Positions 15,256-22,629 of a DNA stretch of 47,835 nt are shown one piece after another (the stretch's first letter is position 1; the number at the start of each line of letters is the position of its first letter). Position numbers and translations under genes: made by a program. The stretch comes from Thermoplasmatota archaeon (GTDB lineage Archaea > Thermoplasmatota > Thermoplasmata > Thermoplasmatales > Thermoplasmataceae), in contig JAMDBD010000020.1 of assembly GCA_023484105.1 (NCBI GenBank), positions 1 to 47,835 on the forward strand, read 5' to 3'. The notes under the pieces are model-generated. The model was not told the origin of the DNA and did not search any database. It worked only from the letters and a program-made list of their open reading frames with translations.

Positions 15256-15585
15256 TTGTCTGAAGGAAATCAGGGTGACCGGAGGAGAGAGCTCTTCGAG
15301 AGGAAATGGTCCTTGCAGCAAATGGAGCCTAACCGTTCTCTGATCCGACTGCAGACAATCAGGAAAATCGTCATGGATGTCATAATTTATGCTGTCTTTA
15401 TAGGTTCCGTTCTATGGTACACTTTTTACACTCACATAATTTACGTTGTTTATCCATTCCTCATTGCAGTGTTCATTGCTGTTGGTGCAATTGTTTTTAT
15501 ACTTTACATTTACACGGGGCTCGATCCATTTGCCATAGCCAGAAGAAAGTTCAGGGAGACAAAAAGGCTGCTCCGGAAGAAATAG
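15256..15585 (+). CDS. Small two-TM membrane protein
   Basis: The 109-residue protein has a charged N-terminal cytoplasmic segment (about 1-38), two transmembrane helices (about 39-57 and 63-87: VIIYAVFIGSVLWYTFY and YPFLIAVFIAVGAIVFILYIY) and a strongly basic tail (RRKFRETKRLLRKK). The first start is TTG 15256. A TATA-like tttattta at 15222-15229 about 30 bases upstream fits a leaderless TTG start, while an ATG at codon 23 is the alternative. Its stop abuts the stop of the convergent phosphate transporter with no spacer. Function unknown. Confidence 0.6.
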   Translation: MSEGNQGDRRRELFERKWSLQQMEPNRSLIRLQTIRKIVMDVIIYAVFIGSVLWYTFYTHIIYVVYPFLIAVFIAVGAIVFILYIYTGLDPFAIARRKFRETKRLLRKK

Positions 15586-16497
15586 CTAAAGAAAATATCC
15601 AAGAAGGCCAAGAAGAAATCCTGCAAGTGGAGAAATGATCCACGTTGCCACTATTGTAAGAAATGGCCTTGTGTACATGAGCTTGTATCTGTGTGAAAGC
15701 CCGACGCCAAATATGGAGGAGGATATTGTCTGGGTGCTGGAAAGCGGTATCCCGAAGAACGTGGCAATTTCCACTGCAGCAGATGATACCGCTAATGATG
15801 TCAGTGCATTATGGTAACGGAGCGAAAAAATTTCCTCCCCAACTCTCTTGATTACACCTCCGGAAAGGAAAAAAGCACCGATCACGATTGCAGTCATCAT
15901 AACAATAATGGTCAGGTAACCCCCACCCTGAAGATCTGCTATGAGCCCCATGGTGTTGGCTCCGAGGGTATATCCAGTCAGGAATGCAACTGCTACCAGC
16001 AGCAACTTGATCAGGGACGCCTCCCGCCACACGTCGCGCATAGGATGCCTTGACGTGTATGCGTTGATGTATTTTGACACGAATATCAGGATAACCGGGG
16101 CAAATATCCAGGCCAGTGCAAGTTTAACCAGAAATGCCTGATTTATTTCACTTCCGGTGGAAAAAGCGATGCCGCTGGTAATACCTATAAGGCTCATGGT
16201 GAGTGAAACTGGAGATCGGAACATCAATGCAATTAAGAATATCCCTATTGTTCCGGCAAACGCAAAAGAGAGCAGCAAATAACTGTGAGGCGCCAGAGAT
16301 CTGGCGGCACTGCCCATCAGAGAACCCTCTGTGACAAGTCCAAGAGAAAATCCAATGATTCCTATGATCACGCCGGTCAGCCGTGACACTATTCTGGATC
16401 CGATCAGCGTTCCCACGGCGGCTGAAAGGTTATTGCCGGCCACCAGTGCGGTCAAGGTGAAAACAAGTACAATGCTGATCAGTTCGAATAACATCAT
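15586..16497 (-). CDS. pit: Low-affinity inorganic phosphate transporter, Pit family
   Basis: The 303-residue membrane protein has about ten helices and the two Pit signatures in inverted halves: GNNLSAAVGTLIGSR near residue 21 (phosphate-binding GxN) and PLSSTQTISSSIFGVGLSHR near 248. It imports phosphate with protons or sodium, or as metal phosphate. It directly follows a DUF47/PhoU-like gene (stop TGA immediately before this ATG), the arrangement seen for Pit transporters and their accessory proteins in many bacteria and archaea. It is shorter than typical Pit proteins (about 330-500 residues), lacking a long cytoplasmic loop. Confidence 0.9.
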   Translation of the reverse strand: MMLFELISIVLVFTLTALVAGNNLSAAVGTLIGSRIVSRLTGVIIGIIGFSLGLVTEGSLMGSAARSLAPHSYLLLSFAFAGTIGIFLIALMFRSPVSLTMSLIGITSGIAFSTGSEINQAFLVKLALAWIFAPVILIFVSKYINAYTSRHPMRDVWREASLIKLLLVAVAFLTGYTLGANTMGLIADLQGGGYLTIIVMMTAIVIGAFFLSGGVIKRVGEEIFSLRYHNALTSLAVSSAAVEIATFFGIPLSSTQTISSSIFGVGLSHRYKLMYTRPFLTIVATWIISPLAGFLLGLLGYFL

Positions 16498-17181
16498 TCA
16501 CGCAGAAATACTGTTGGCAATGTTGAGAAGCAGGTCAGATATATCCTCGCAGTAGTCAAGGAGGTCGTCTATTTTATGCACCATTTCCATGAGGTGTATA
16601 AAGGTCAGGTAGGTGATGTTCTCATTTTCCCTGTAGAGGCTGTCGATGAGATCATCCTTCATCTCATCAACCTCCTCCTCTTTCATCTCTATGAGTTTTC
16701 TGGTCTCCCTCATCTGGTCCAGGTTCCCTGATTTGAGCATTTCAAGCAGGATGTTGAGTGATTCTGTGTGCTTTTCTATCATCCTGGCGAAAACACTGTA
16801 AGAATCCCTTACCCATTCCGGCAAGAGATTTCTTGAAGCAGATGCAGCGTGGTTGTATCTCCTTATCTCCCTCACTATGAAGTATGATGCGTCAATGATT
16901 GTATCGCACTTCTCGACCAGCTCAGAAAGCGTACCCATGAGCGTGGAACTGATCGCACCGTGGGTTATCTCCATGTGCAGGTTGTTGGATATCTCATCTG
17001 CTCCTTTCTCCATCTCCCGCACTTTCTCATAATTTCTGTCCGTTCCACTTCCAAAATTACTGAGCATCTGGGTTATCTCAATATCTGCCTTTATCCCAAT
17101 GTTGAAGAAAGTTTCGAGCTCCTGCAGTATCTGTTTCTCTCCAACCACCAGAAATTTTTTGAAGAAGTTTCTTCCAACCAT
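16498..17181 (-). CDS. DUF47/PhoU-like Pit accessory protein
   Basis: The 227-residue, almost entirely helical protein starts FFKKFLVVGEKQILQELETFF and contains EMEKGADEISNNLHMEIT and LIEMKEEEVDEMKDDLIDSLYRE, typical acidic PhoU-type repeats that bind metal clusters. Its C-terminal YLTFIHLMEMVHKIDDLLDYCEDISDLL is the DUF47 hallmark. Such proteins modulate Pit transport. The gene lies immediately upstream of pit in the same operon. A TATA-like acttatatttaaat on the minus strand lies around 17214-17226, giving a short leader. Confidence 0.88.
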   Translation of the reverse strand: MVGRNFFKKFLVVGEKQILQELETFFNIGIKADIEITQMLSNFGSGTDRNYEKVREMEKGADEISNNLHMEITHGAISSTLMGTLSELVEKCDTIIDASYFIVREIRRYNHAASASRNLLPEWVRDSYSVFARMIEKHTESLNILLEMLKSGNLDQMRETRKLIEMKEEEVDEMKDDLIDSLYRENENITYLTFIHLMEMVHKIDDLLDYCEDISDLLLNIANSISA

Positions 17182-17232
17182 TATCCAACCTTTCCGATGA
17201 GCGCTGCAGTTGATTTAAATATAAGTAAATTT

Positions 17233-17892
17233 TCAGCTTTCTTCTGCCAGTTGCAGGAAGAGTTCGTACTGATCAGCGGTGGGCTGTCCATCAGCAGTTG
17301 GTTCATCAAGCCTTGCATAGCAGAAGTCGCTGACATAAAGACAGGCAAAATATCTCATTGCAGGAATGTTTCCCATAGGAGAGAAGCAGAAAGGCACTTC
17401 TACCCTCTCCCTTACACTGGTGGCCTCAGACATCGCCTTTACAAATTCCTGTATGTTCTGGAACGGTGAAGCCAGTTTCACGGCATATGGATCACTCCTG
17501 AGGATATCAGGCAGCACGTCATTCCATTTCCTCCAGTCCCCATGGAATGAAATTATCTTTCTGCAGTCCAAGCTGCCGGTTTGTTTCAGCAGTGAGAAGT
17601 CAATGTCAATGATATCTGCCCCTGCATTTATGGCAGAGGTGTATGCCCTGACAGATTCATGCGCACTACCCCTGAAGGTGAAAATGAAATCAAGTCCTTC
17701 TTCTTTCATGGTCCTGATCATCTCACCTATGTTGCCAGCGGGATCTCCGGCCAGATCGTATCTCAGTTCATACATTCGTGCGCCACTCAATTTTCCTGAA
17801 GATATTGCCATCCTGATATCTGCAAGATTCTTCCTCAGCGAAACAACCAGAGTCCTGCCACCCCTGATCAGGAGTCGGCGCTCTTCGCTCAT
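17233..17892 (-). CDS. aroD: Type I 3-dehydroquinate dehydratase
   Basis: The 219-residue TIM-barrel enzyme converts 3-dehydroquinate to 3-dehydroshikimate in aromatic amino-acid synthesis. Active-site features are visible: E42 and R44 (YELRYD), FTFRG near residue 71, H117 (ISFHGDW) as the general acid/base, and K139 (YAVKLA) as the Schiff-base lysine. EPTADGQ near the C-terminus matches the substrate-loop motif usually written EPTAPGQ. No other shikimate gene is in the window. The gene is divergent from a winged-helix regulator and 51 bases upstream of the phoU-pit operon. Confidence 0.93.
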   Translation of the reverse strand: MSEERRLLIRGGRTLVVSLRKNLADIRMAISSGKLSGARMYELRYDLAGDPAGNIGEMIRTMKEEGLDFIFTFRGSAHESVRAYTSAINAGADIIDIDFSLLKQTGSLDCRKIISFHGDWRKWNDVLPDILRSDPYAVKLASPFQNIQEFVKAMSEATSVRERVEVPFCFSPMGNIPAMRYFACLYVSDFCYARLDEPTADGQPTADQYELFLQLAEES

Positions 17893-17943
17893 GGCGTATT
17901 ATGTGATGCATAAATTAAAACTATGCTTTCACATTGCTCATGG

Positions 17944-18387
17944 ATGTTCAAATTCAGCCTTGTGACAGTTCCCTCAAGACCACCAACAGATGATCTGGAC
18001 AAAAACCTTGCATTCTTTCTTTCCGACATAGGATATATACCCAGGGTGAGGCCAGATTCCGACATGCAGTCCATACTCTCCTCGGCCTATTACAGGCTAA
18101 TAAGAGAGTGTTTTCTTGAATTTCCTGACAGATACTGGTCTCCAGATGAGTTACTGAGTTACCTTTCCACCAGCAGAACAACACTTTACAGGCATCTGAA
18201 TAAACTCAAATCTATGGATATACTGGAAGAGGGTCAGGACGGAAGGATCAAGAAGTACAGGCTCAGATCAGGAGATCTTTTGAAAGCCTGGAGCTGGGTG
18301 GAGATAAACATAAAGATCGCAATGGAGGGTTACAGGAAAAGCGTTGAAAAAATAGAAGCACTGCTGACCAGTGCAAAAAAGCACTGA
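17944..18387 (+). CDS. Winged-helix transcriptional regulator
   Basis: The 147-residue product has a central winged helix (about residues 40-105): YWSPDELLSYLSTSRTTLYRHLNKLKSMDILEEGQDGRIKKYRLRS, with the recognition helix SRTTLYRHLNKL and a basic wing. A C-terminal helix (AWSWVEINIKIAMEGYRKSVEKIEALL) probably mediates dimerisation. ATG 17944 is preferred because a TATA-like cataaattaaaac lies about 26-38 bases upstream. ATG 17923 is in frame as an alternative. It is divergent from aroD, so it may control aroD or itself, but the ligand and target are unknown. Confidence 0.8.
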   Translation: MFKFSLVTVPSRPPTDDLDKNLAFFLSDIGYIPRVRPDSDMQSILSSAYYRLIRECFLEFPDRYWSPDELLSYLSTSRTTLYRHLNKLKSMDILEEGQDGRIKKYRLRSGDLLKAWSWVEINIKIAMEGYRKSVEKIEALLTSAKKH

Positions 18388-18442
18388 ATCTTTGTCGTCG
18401 GCGGTTCAATCAGAAGATACCGTAAACGGTTCGGTGTTTACC

Positions 18443-18595
18443 TTATTCTGAAAATCGAATTCCGCCTTCTTCCAGAGCATGCATTCTTTCGTGCTCCTCT
18501 ATCTCATCAGGGTTTGACGTTCTGTAGTTGTGCTTCTCACAGTAGTGCACCGGAATGCCCCCTTCCTTTGTATGTTCTTTTTTCCAGAAAGACAT
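18443..18595 (-). CDS. 50-residue zinc-finger-like protein
   Basis: This short ORF starts at ATG 18595 and encodes MSFWKKEHTKEGG, then VHYCEKHNYRTSNPDEIEEHERMHALEE, ending IRFSE. C19-x2-H22-x12-H35-x3-H39 forms a C2H2-like zinc finger pattern with His in place of the second Cys. A TATA-like attaaattaaagc on the minus strand lies about 20-30 bases upstream, consistent with a leaderless transcript. Tiny single-finger proteins of this sort are frequent in archaea and mostly uncharacterised. The gene is convergent with the winged-helix regulator and was found by reading the intergenic region. Confidence 0.7.
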   Translation of the reverse strand: MSFWKKEHTKEGGIPVHYCEKHNYRTSNPDEIEEHERMHALEEGGIRFSE

Positions 18596-18599
18596 GATA

Positions 18600-19246
18600 A
18601 TATGATAACAGCTTTAATTTAATAATTTTTTCGTAAACTCGAGGCTGTCAAATCCCCCTTGATTTCCGGTATATCATCAGGACGTCCTCACTCTATTGCA
18701 GTGGAGTTCTGATCCGAGTGAGAAATGATGTTCAGAAGCGAATTTGGTCTTCTTCATCCGGGATCATAAATATACCTGAATATCTCATTAATATTCTTTC
18801 CCGGATATGTTGGGATTTTCGTATCACAGGATCATCGGAATAGGGATGCATGACAAGATCGAACATTTGCAAATGCTGGCTTTCCTCTCTGATTTTCCAC
18901 TCAATACAAGCATAGTACACTTAGGGTGTTTCTACCCGGTTATTGCTGTCCTGATATGACCGGGTATGCCCGCATGAAGAAACACCTCCATGTGTTATAA
19001 CGACGAGGCTGCACCTGTCATGAGTTGAATCGTCATCTGGAATAAAGAGAAAATTGATGATCGAATTGCTGATTTTATGGCACTAAATGATGGCTATATG
19101 TAAACTCTATCAGAACCGGAGAAAATAACCTTACTGCAGGGTTTTACAGATCCTAACTGAAAAGGTTTATAGGGTTAAAGCAATGAATATGGACTGCTCC
19201 AGAAATCCGATAAAATTAATGGAGCTTACTTTGATGGGGATTTAAT
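18600..19246. other. Intergenic stretch of about 650 bases
   Basis: No convincing protein gene is seen. A 62-codon frame at 18732-18920 (-) has no recognisable content. The main structure is the nested inverted repeat at 18925-18986. The last 50 bases carry the promoter region of the gene at 19247 (AT-rich gataaaattaatgg around 19209). A small RNA gene or a decayed gene is possible. Confidence 0.45.
18925..18986. repeat. Nested inverted repeat, possible structured RNA
   Basis: Outer arms ggtgtttct (18925-18933) and agaaacacc (18978-18986) pair perfectly over 9 bp. Inner arms acccggt (18934-18940) and accgggt (18959-18965) pair over 7 bp. The right side has a 12-base bulge between the two stems. 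No gene overlaps it. Confidence 0.55.
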
Positions 19247-19519
19247 ATGGACATGATCGAAATAAAGAAAGGCGGAAGATACACTGTTTACTCAAACGGC
19301 GGAGGAGATGAGCCACTCAAGACTGAAGGGGAGTTCGTGGGATACACAATTCTTGGGGAAGAAGGGGCAATTGTCTTCAGAATACAGGACGGCGACGGAT
19401 CAAAGCTCAGGCTGATTCCGGTTGGAGGCCTGTATTCCATAGAATTTAAGGATGAAACTCAGATGAGCATCAAAAAAGATGAGAAAAAACCTGAGGAAAA
19501 GGCATATTATATAAGCTGA
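19247..19519 (+). CDS. Small beta-rich conserved-looking protein
   Basis: The 90-residue protein starts MDMIEIKKGGRYTVYSNGG, continues EGEFVGYTILGEEGAIVFRIQDG and GSKLRLIPVGGLYSIEF, and ends in a charged tail (KKDEKKPEEKAYYIS). The five-strand, Gly-turn pattern suggests an SH3- or Sm-like barrel like those in several small archaeal proteins, but no named family is assigned. A gatttaat precedes the ATG. Its 3' end overlaps the convergent thpR gene by 13 bases. Possibly an RNA- or nucleoid-associated protein, by fold only. Confidence 0.65.
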   Translation: MDMIEIKKGGRYTVYSNGGGDEPLKTEGEFVGYTILGEEGAIVFRIQDGDGSKLRLIPVGGLYSIEFKDETQMSIKKDEKKPEEKAYYIS

Positions 19520-20007
19520 GCCTCAGCGATTTCATCATATTCTGGCCCTTCCGGCCTGAGTATGCTTCTGTAGAGAACCAACCTTCTGGCATGGAATTTC
19601 ACTTCGTAATTTGTAAGCTTGCCTTTGAACTGAGCCCTGGTTCTTGCAAGCGTTACGTGTGCTCTGAAAACTCTTTTTTCAGGATCTTCAGATATGTTCT
19701 GCAGTACTGATCTGTAAAGCATCAACGTGTCGCTGTTCAGGTCATCCATTGCTATGATCCTGCATTTATTCGGTTCAGGAAAACAGGATGGCCCAGCAAG
19801 ATGCATAATCACGGGATTCTCATAATAAAATTCTTTGAGTCTGTAAGCTACTTTTTCCGATTCTGCATCGCCTATCTCTCCGAAGAATATCATGGTCATA
19901 TGAACGTTTTCAGGGCTTACCACTCTGAGTTCAGGAAATCGTGAAAGCTGCTCAAGGATTGTACTGACCTGCTCTGCTTCTACAGGAATGCCAAGGAAAC
20001 ATCTCAT
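19507..20007 (-). CDS. thpR: RNA 2',3'-cyclic phosphodiesterase (ThpR/LigT-like)
   Basis: The 166-residue 2H phosphoesterase begins MRCFLGIPVE and carries both catalytic HxT motifs: H36-M-T38 (ENVHMTMIFFGEIGD) and H117-V-T119 (FRAHVTLART). The family hydrolyses 2',3'-cyclic phosphate ends of RNA, including tRNA halves, to 2'-phosphates, and can ligate in reverse. Length is typical. It is divergent from gcvH, with a 36-base shared promoter region. Confidence 0.9.
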   Translation of the reverse strand: MRCFLGIPVEAEQVSTILEQLSRFPELRVVSPENVHMTMIFFGEIGDAESEKVAYRLKEFYYENPVIMHLAGPSCFPEPNKCRIIAMDDLNSDTLMLYRSVLQNISEDPEKRVFRAHVTLARTRAQFKGKLTNYEVKFHARRLVLYRSILRPEGPEYDEIAEAQLI

Positions 20008-20043
20008 AGATTGATTTTATAAAGCCATTAATCATATAGATTT

Positions 20044-20415
20044 ATGTACAAGATTCCTGAGGATCTTCTTTACACAAAGACACATGAATGGTTCAAGATC
20101 GACGGCAACACAGTCACAGTAGGAATAACAGACTATGCACAGCATCAGCTCACAGATGTTGTTTACATAGAGATGCCAAAAGTTGGAGATGCAAAGAAGG
20201 CAGGCGATGTTCTTCTGACAATAGAGTCTGTAAAATCAGCAGAAGAGGTTTATTCTCCAGTTACCGGGACTGTCACCGAGATAAATGGAATTCTTGAGAA
20301 ATCCCCGGAACTGATAAACAGTGACAGTTACAGTAACTGGCTTGTCAGAATGAGGGTCGAGGGCAAGCCATCAGGCATGAGTGCAGTTGAATACAGGAAG
20401 ATCATAGGGGAATGA
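20044..20415 (+). CDS. gcvH: Glycine cleavage system H protein
   Basis: The 123-residue lipoyl-carrier protein has HEWFKIDGNTVTVGITDYAQ at the N-terminus and the lipoylation site K64 within IESVKSAEEVYSP. The fold and length match GcvH, which shuttles the aminomethyl group between the P, T and L proteins of glycine cleavage, and in some archaea serves as lipoyl donor. None of the other glycine cleavage genes is in the window. TATA-like gattttataaag (20013-20024) gives a leaderless start at ATG 20044. It overlaps rlmE by 4 bases (ATGA), so the two are translated together. Confidence 0.93.
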   Translation: MYKIPEDLLYTKTHEWFKIDGNTVTVGITDYAQHQLTDVVYIEMPKVGDAKKAGDVLLTIESVKSAEEVYSPVTGTVTEINGILEKSPELINSDSYSNWLVRMRVEGKPSGMSAVEYRKIIGE

Positions 20416-21011
20416 CCTCTCCGAAGAGACTGGACAGTTTCTATTTTCAGGCCAAGAAGCTCAGGTACAGGAGCAGGGCCGCATTCAAGCTCCTCGAGCT
20501 ACAGGAAAAGTTCAGAATCATAAATGAGGGTGCTGTTCTGGAGCTCGGAAGCTCACCAGGAGGATGGACCCAGGTGATCAGGGAACTGACAGAAGCTCCC
20601 GTTCTAGCCATGGATATGACGAACATGCGGCCAGTAGAAGGGGTGGACTTTATAAGATCAGATATGGCTATGCCTGAAGCAGAGGAAAAGATAGGAGAAT
20701 GGCTAAGGTCCAGAGGGATTCCTGGCTTTGGATCAGTACTGTCCGATGCAATGGTCAAGACATCTGGGAACAGGCTACTTGATCACTCTCGATCGGTTGA
20801 TCTTTGCGAAGCTGTTCTTAAGATAGCGGGTATTTTTCTTCTTCCAGGTGGAAACGTCGTGACGAAGATGTTCCAGGGAGAGATGACCGCAGGTTTTGTT
20901 TCTAAATACTCCAGACTCTTCAGGAGTTCAAAGGCAACCTCTGTTTCCGCCACAAGGGAAGGAAGCAGGGAAATATACATAATATTCAGGGGCTTTATCG
21001 GTCACTGCTGA
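20412..21011 (+). CDS. rlmE: 23S rRNA 2'-O-ribose methyltransferase RlmE/FtsJ
   Basis: The 199-residue Rossmann-fold methyltransferase starts with SPKRLDSFYFQAKKLRYRSRAAFKLLEL and has the SAM-binding motif VLELGSSPGGWTQ. The K-D-K-E catalytic tetrad is visible as K26 (AAFKLLE), D of LSDAMVKTSGN, K of VVTKMFQGE and E of SREIYIIF. It methylates a ribose in the A-loop of 23S rRNA. It is coupled to gcvH by a 4-base overlap, and its 3' end overlaps the convergent TraB-like gene by 10 bases. Confidence 0.92.
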   Translation: MTSPKRLDSFYFQAKKLRYRSRAAFKLLELQEKFRIINEGAVLELGSSPGGWTQVIRELTEAPVLAMDMTNMRPVEGVDFIRSDMAMPEAEEKIGEWLRSRGIPGFGSVLSDAMVKTSGNRLLDHSRSVDLCEAVLKIAGIFLLPGGNVVTKMFQGEMTAGFVSKYSRLFRSSKATSVSATREGSREIYIIFRGFIGHC

Positions 21012-21643
21012 TCCAGTGCGGATCTAACTTTCTGCAGTACGGGATCAAATATCTCATATTCCATTATTACCACAGATGACTTCCACCTGGAATCCCGGTA
21101 CATCAAGATTATCCCGGCTGAGATATCGTCTATCCTGCTCATCTGCAGTTCACGGAATCCCTTGATTTTCTCCATCTCTGTCTGCCACATGACTGTGAAC
21201 TCTTCAGGGCTGGTATCGCCAAAATCCTTCTTTCTCAACTTGGCTTTTCTCAGAGAGTGCTTTACCAATGAGTTAATCCCTATGTTTCTCACATATGAAT
21301 CGGAAAAATCACTTTCAGCACTGTCAAGAGAAACTGTTTCAATTCCATGATTTTCCGCATATTGAAGTGCATTTACGAAAATGGGAGGCGGAACCATAAC
21401 CTCGCCGTACTTTGCAAGTTTATAACCGTATATTATGTCATAATCGGAAAGTCCAACCTTAAAGGGCTCCTTCAGAAAATACTGCAATCCCCTGAGCTCC
21501 TCAGGAGATATTGAGAGGCCAATAACATCTGGTGAGATGGAATTAAGCCTTTCCTCTATGACGCGGCCCTCGCTGACAAGCCCTCTGACAGCGCCTATTA
21601 GAATGATATTTTTATCACTGCCACCAAAGGAAAATTCCTTCAT
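21002..21643 (-). CDS. Diverged TraB/Tiki-like protein
   Basis: The 213-residue soluble protein opens with IILIGAVRGLVSEGRVIEERLNSISPDVIGLSISPEELRGL, which follows the TraB/PrgY/Tiki pattern (a strand ending in GxxH, then a helix, then PDVxxxE). The usual catalytic-looking His after the first strand is replaced by Arg (GAVRG) and the Glu after PDV is replaced by Ser, so metal-dependent activity is doubtful. It overlaps the end of the upstream COG1395-like regulator by 4 bases, so the two probably work together. Function unknown. Confidence 0.5.
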   Translation of the reverse strand: MKEFSFGGSDKNIILIGAVRGLVSEGRVIEERLNSISPDVIGLSISPEELRGLQYFLKEPFKVGLSDYDIIYGYKLAKYGEVMVPPPIFVNALQYAENHGIETVSLDSAESDFSDSYVRNIGINSLVKHSLRKAKLRKKDFGDTSPEEFTVMWQTEMEKIKGFRELQMSRIDDISAGIILMYRDSRWKSSVVIMEYEIFDPVLQKVRSALDQQ

Positions 21644-22587
21644 GACTGCCTGTTTTTCTCCAGAAGAGGTCGCAGATCCCCATTCTTGCAGCTGGTTTCA
21701 AGCTCTCTTATGGTGAAGATCCTTTCTGGCAAATTGGTTATGGACTTTTCGCTGTCAGAAACAAGCAGGAACTCACTTTCAAGGGCGATGGATGCCTTTA
21801 CTATCGCCCTGATTCTGGCCATCTCATCCCTTATCATGCGTATTGCACCAAGTGTGAAAACATCACCATGATCCTCGCACGCAACCGCGTCATATGGCGT
21901 TTTCCTTGTGGGAAAAATATCGTAGCCGGCCTTCTGGATCAGGTTGAACACCTCTCTGAGAAATGAATCTGCCATATCTCCCGTTGAACTCTCAGATTTT
22001 GAATTTCTTGTGATCTGCAGTATATCTATCTCCCTTCCTATGCCGTCATTGAGCAACGACTCTATTTTCTCTGCAACCTCCACAGTAGCGGCACTCCCGG
22101 CCTCGTACAGGGACACAGACCGTCTCGATATGCCGGCTCTTGAGGATACTTGACCTATTGAATATCCAAGTGATTCCCTGAGTCTCCTCATCCTCTCTCC
22201 GTCAATCGGCATATAGTAGCCACCCGGGCCGGAGAATATGACAGGCTTATTGCCGTCAACATAATCCTCAAAGCTTTCAAGAGACAGTATCGGAACATCA
22301 TGTCTGAAATACATCACACCCTGCTCAAGTTCCCCAACGCTGGATCTGCGTCCGATAACAACGGCTCCAGCATCGATCGCCTTCGAAATGCTGATCATTT
22401 CCCGGGCAACCTCGCTCCTGAACGTGTCAATATTGTAGAGTACCTTTATCACGTACCTCTCACCACCTTTTCTGGCAATGAGATCATATGCTGTCAGGCC
22501 AGCAAGATCAAGATCGGACACCATGTATCCCCTCGAAGAGAGGATGAATACAGTATCCATGATCATCTCCTTTCTTGTAACTTCCAC
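21640..22587 (-). CDS. Archaeal HTH-type regulator, COG1395-like
   Basis: The 315-residue protein has an N-terminal endonuclease-fold-like region (VTRKEMIMDTVFILSSRGYMVSDLD, about 1-125), a Cro/C1 helix-turn-helix (RMRRLRESLGYSIGQVSSRAGISRRSVSLYEAG, about 130-170), and a C-terminal alpha/beta domain that again resembles a restriction-endonuclease-like fold (SFLREVFNLIQKAGYDIFPTRKTPYDAVAC). This three-part layout matches the conserved archaeal family annotated as putative HTH regulators (COG1395). Targets are unknown. It shares an operon with the TraB-like gene through an ATGA overlap. Confidence 0.8.
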   Translation of the reverse strand: MEVTRKEMIMDTVFILSSRGYMVSDLDLAGLTAYDLIARKGGERYVIKVLYNIDTFRSEVAREMISISKAIDAGAVVIGRRSSVGELEQGVMYFRHDVPILSLESFEDYVDGNKPVIFSGPGGYYMPIDGERMRRLRESLGYSIGQVSSRAGISRRSVSLYEAGSAATVEVAEKIESLLNDGIGREIDILQITRNSKSESSTGDMADSFLREVFNLIQKAGYDIFPTRKTPYDAVACEDHGDVFTLGAIRMIRDEMARIRAIVKASIALESEFLLVSDSEKSITNLPERIFTIRELETSCKNGDLRPLLEKNRQS

Positions 22588-22629
22588 AGTACCTATCTAT
22601 AAAAGGATGTATAAAAACTTAACGGAACG

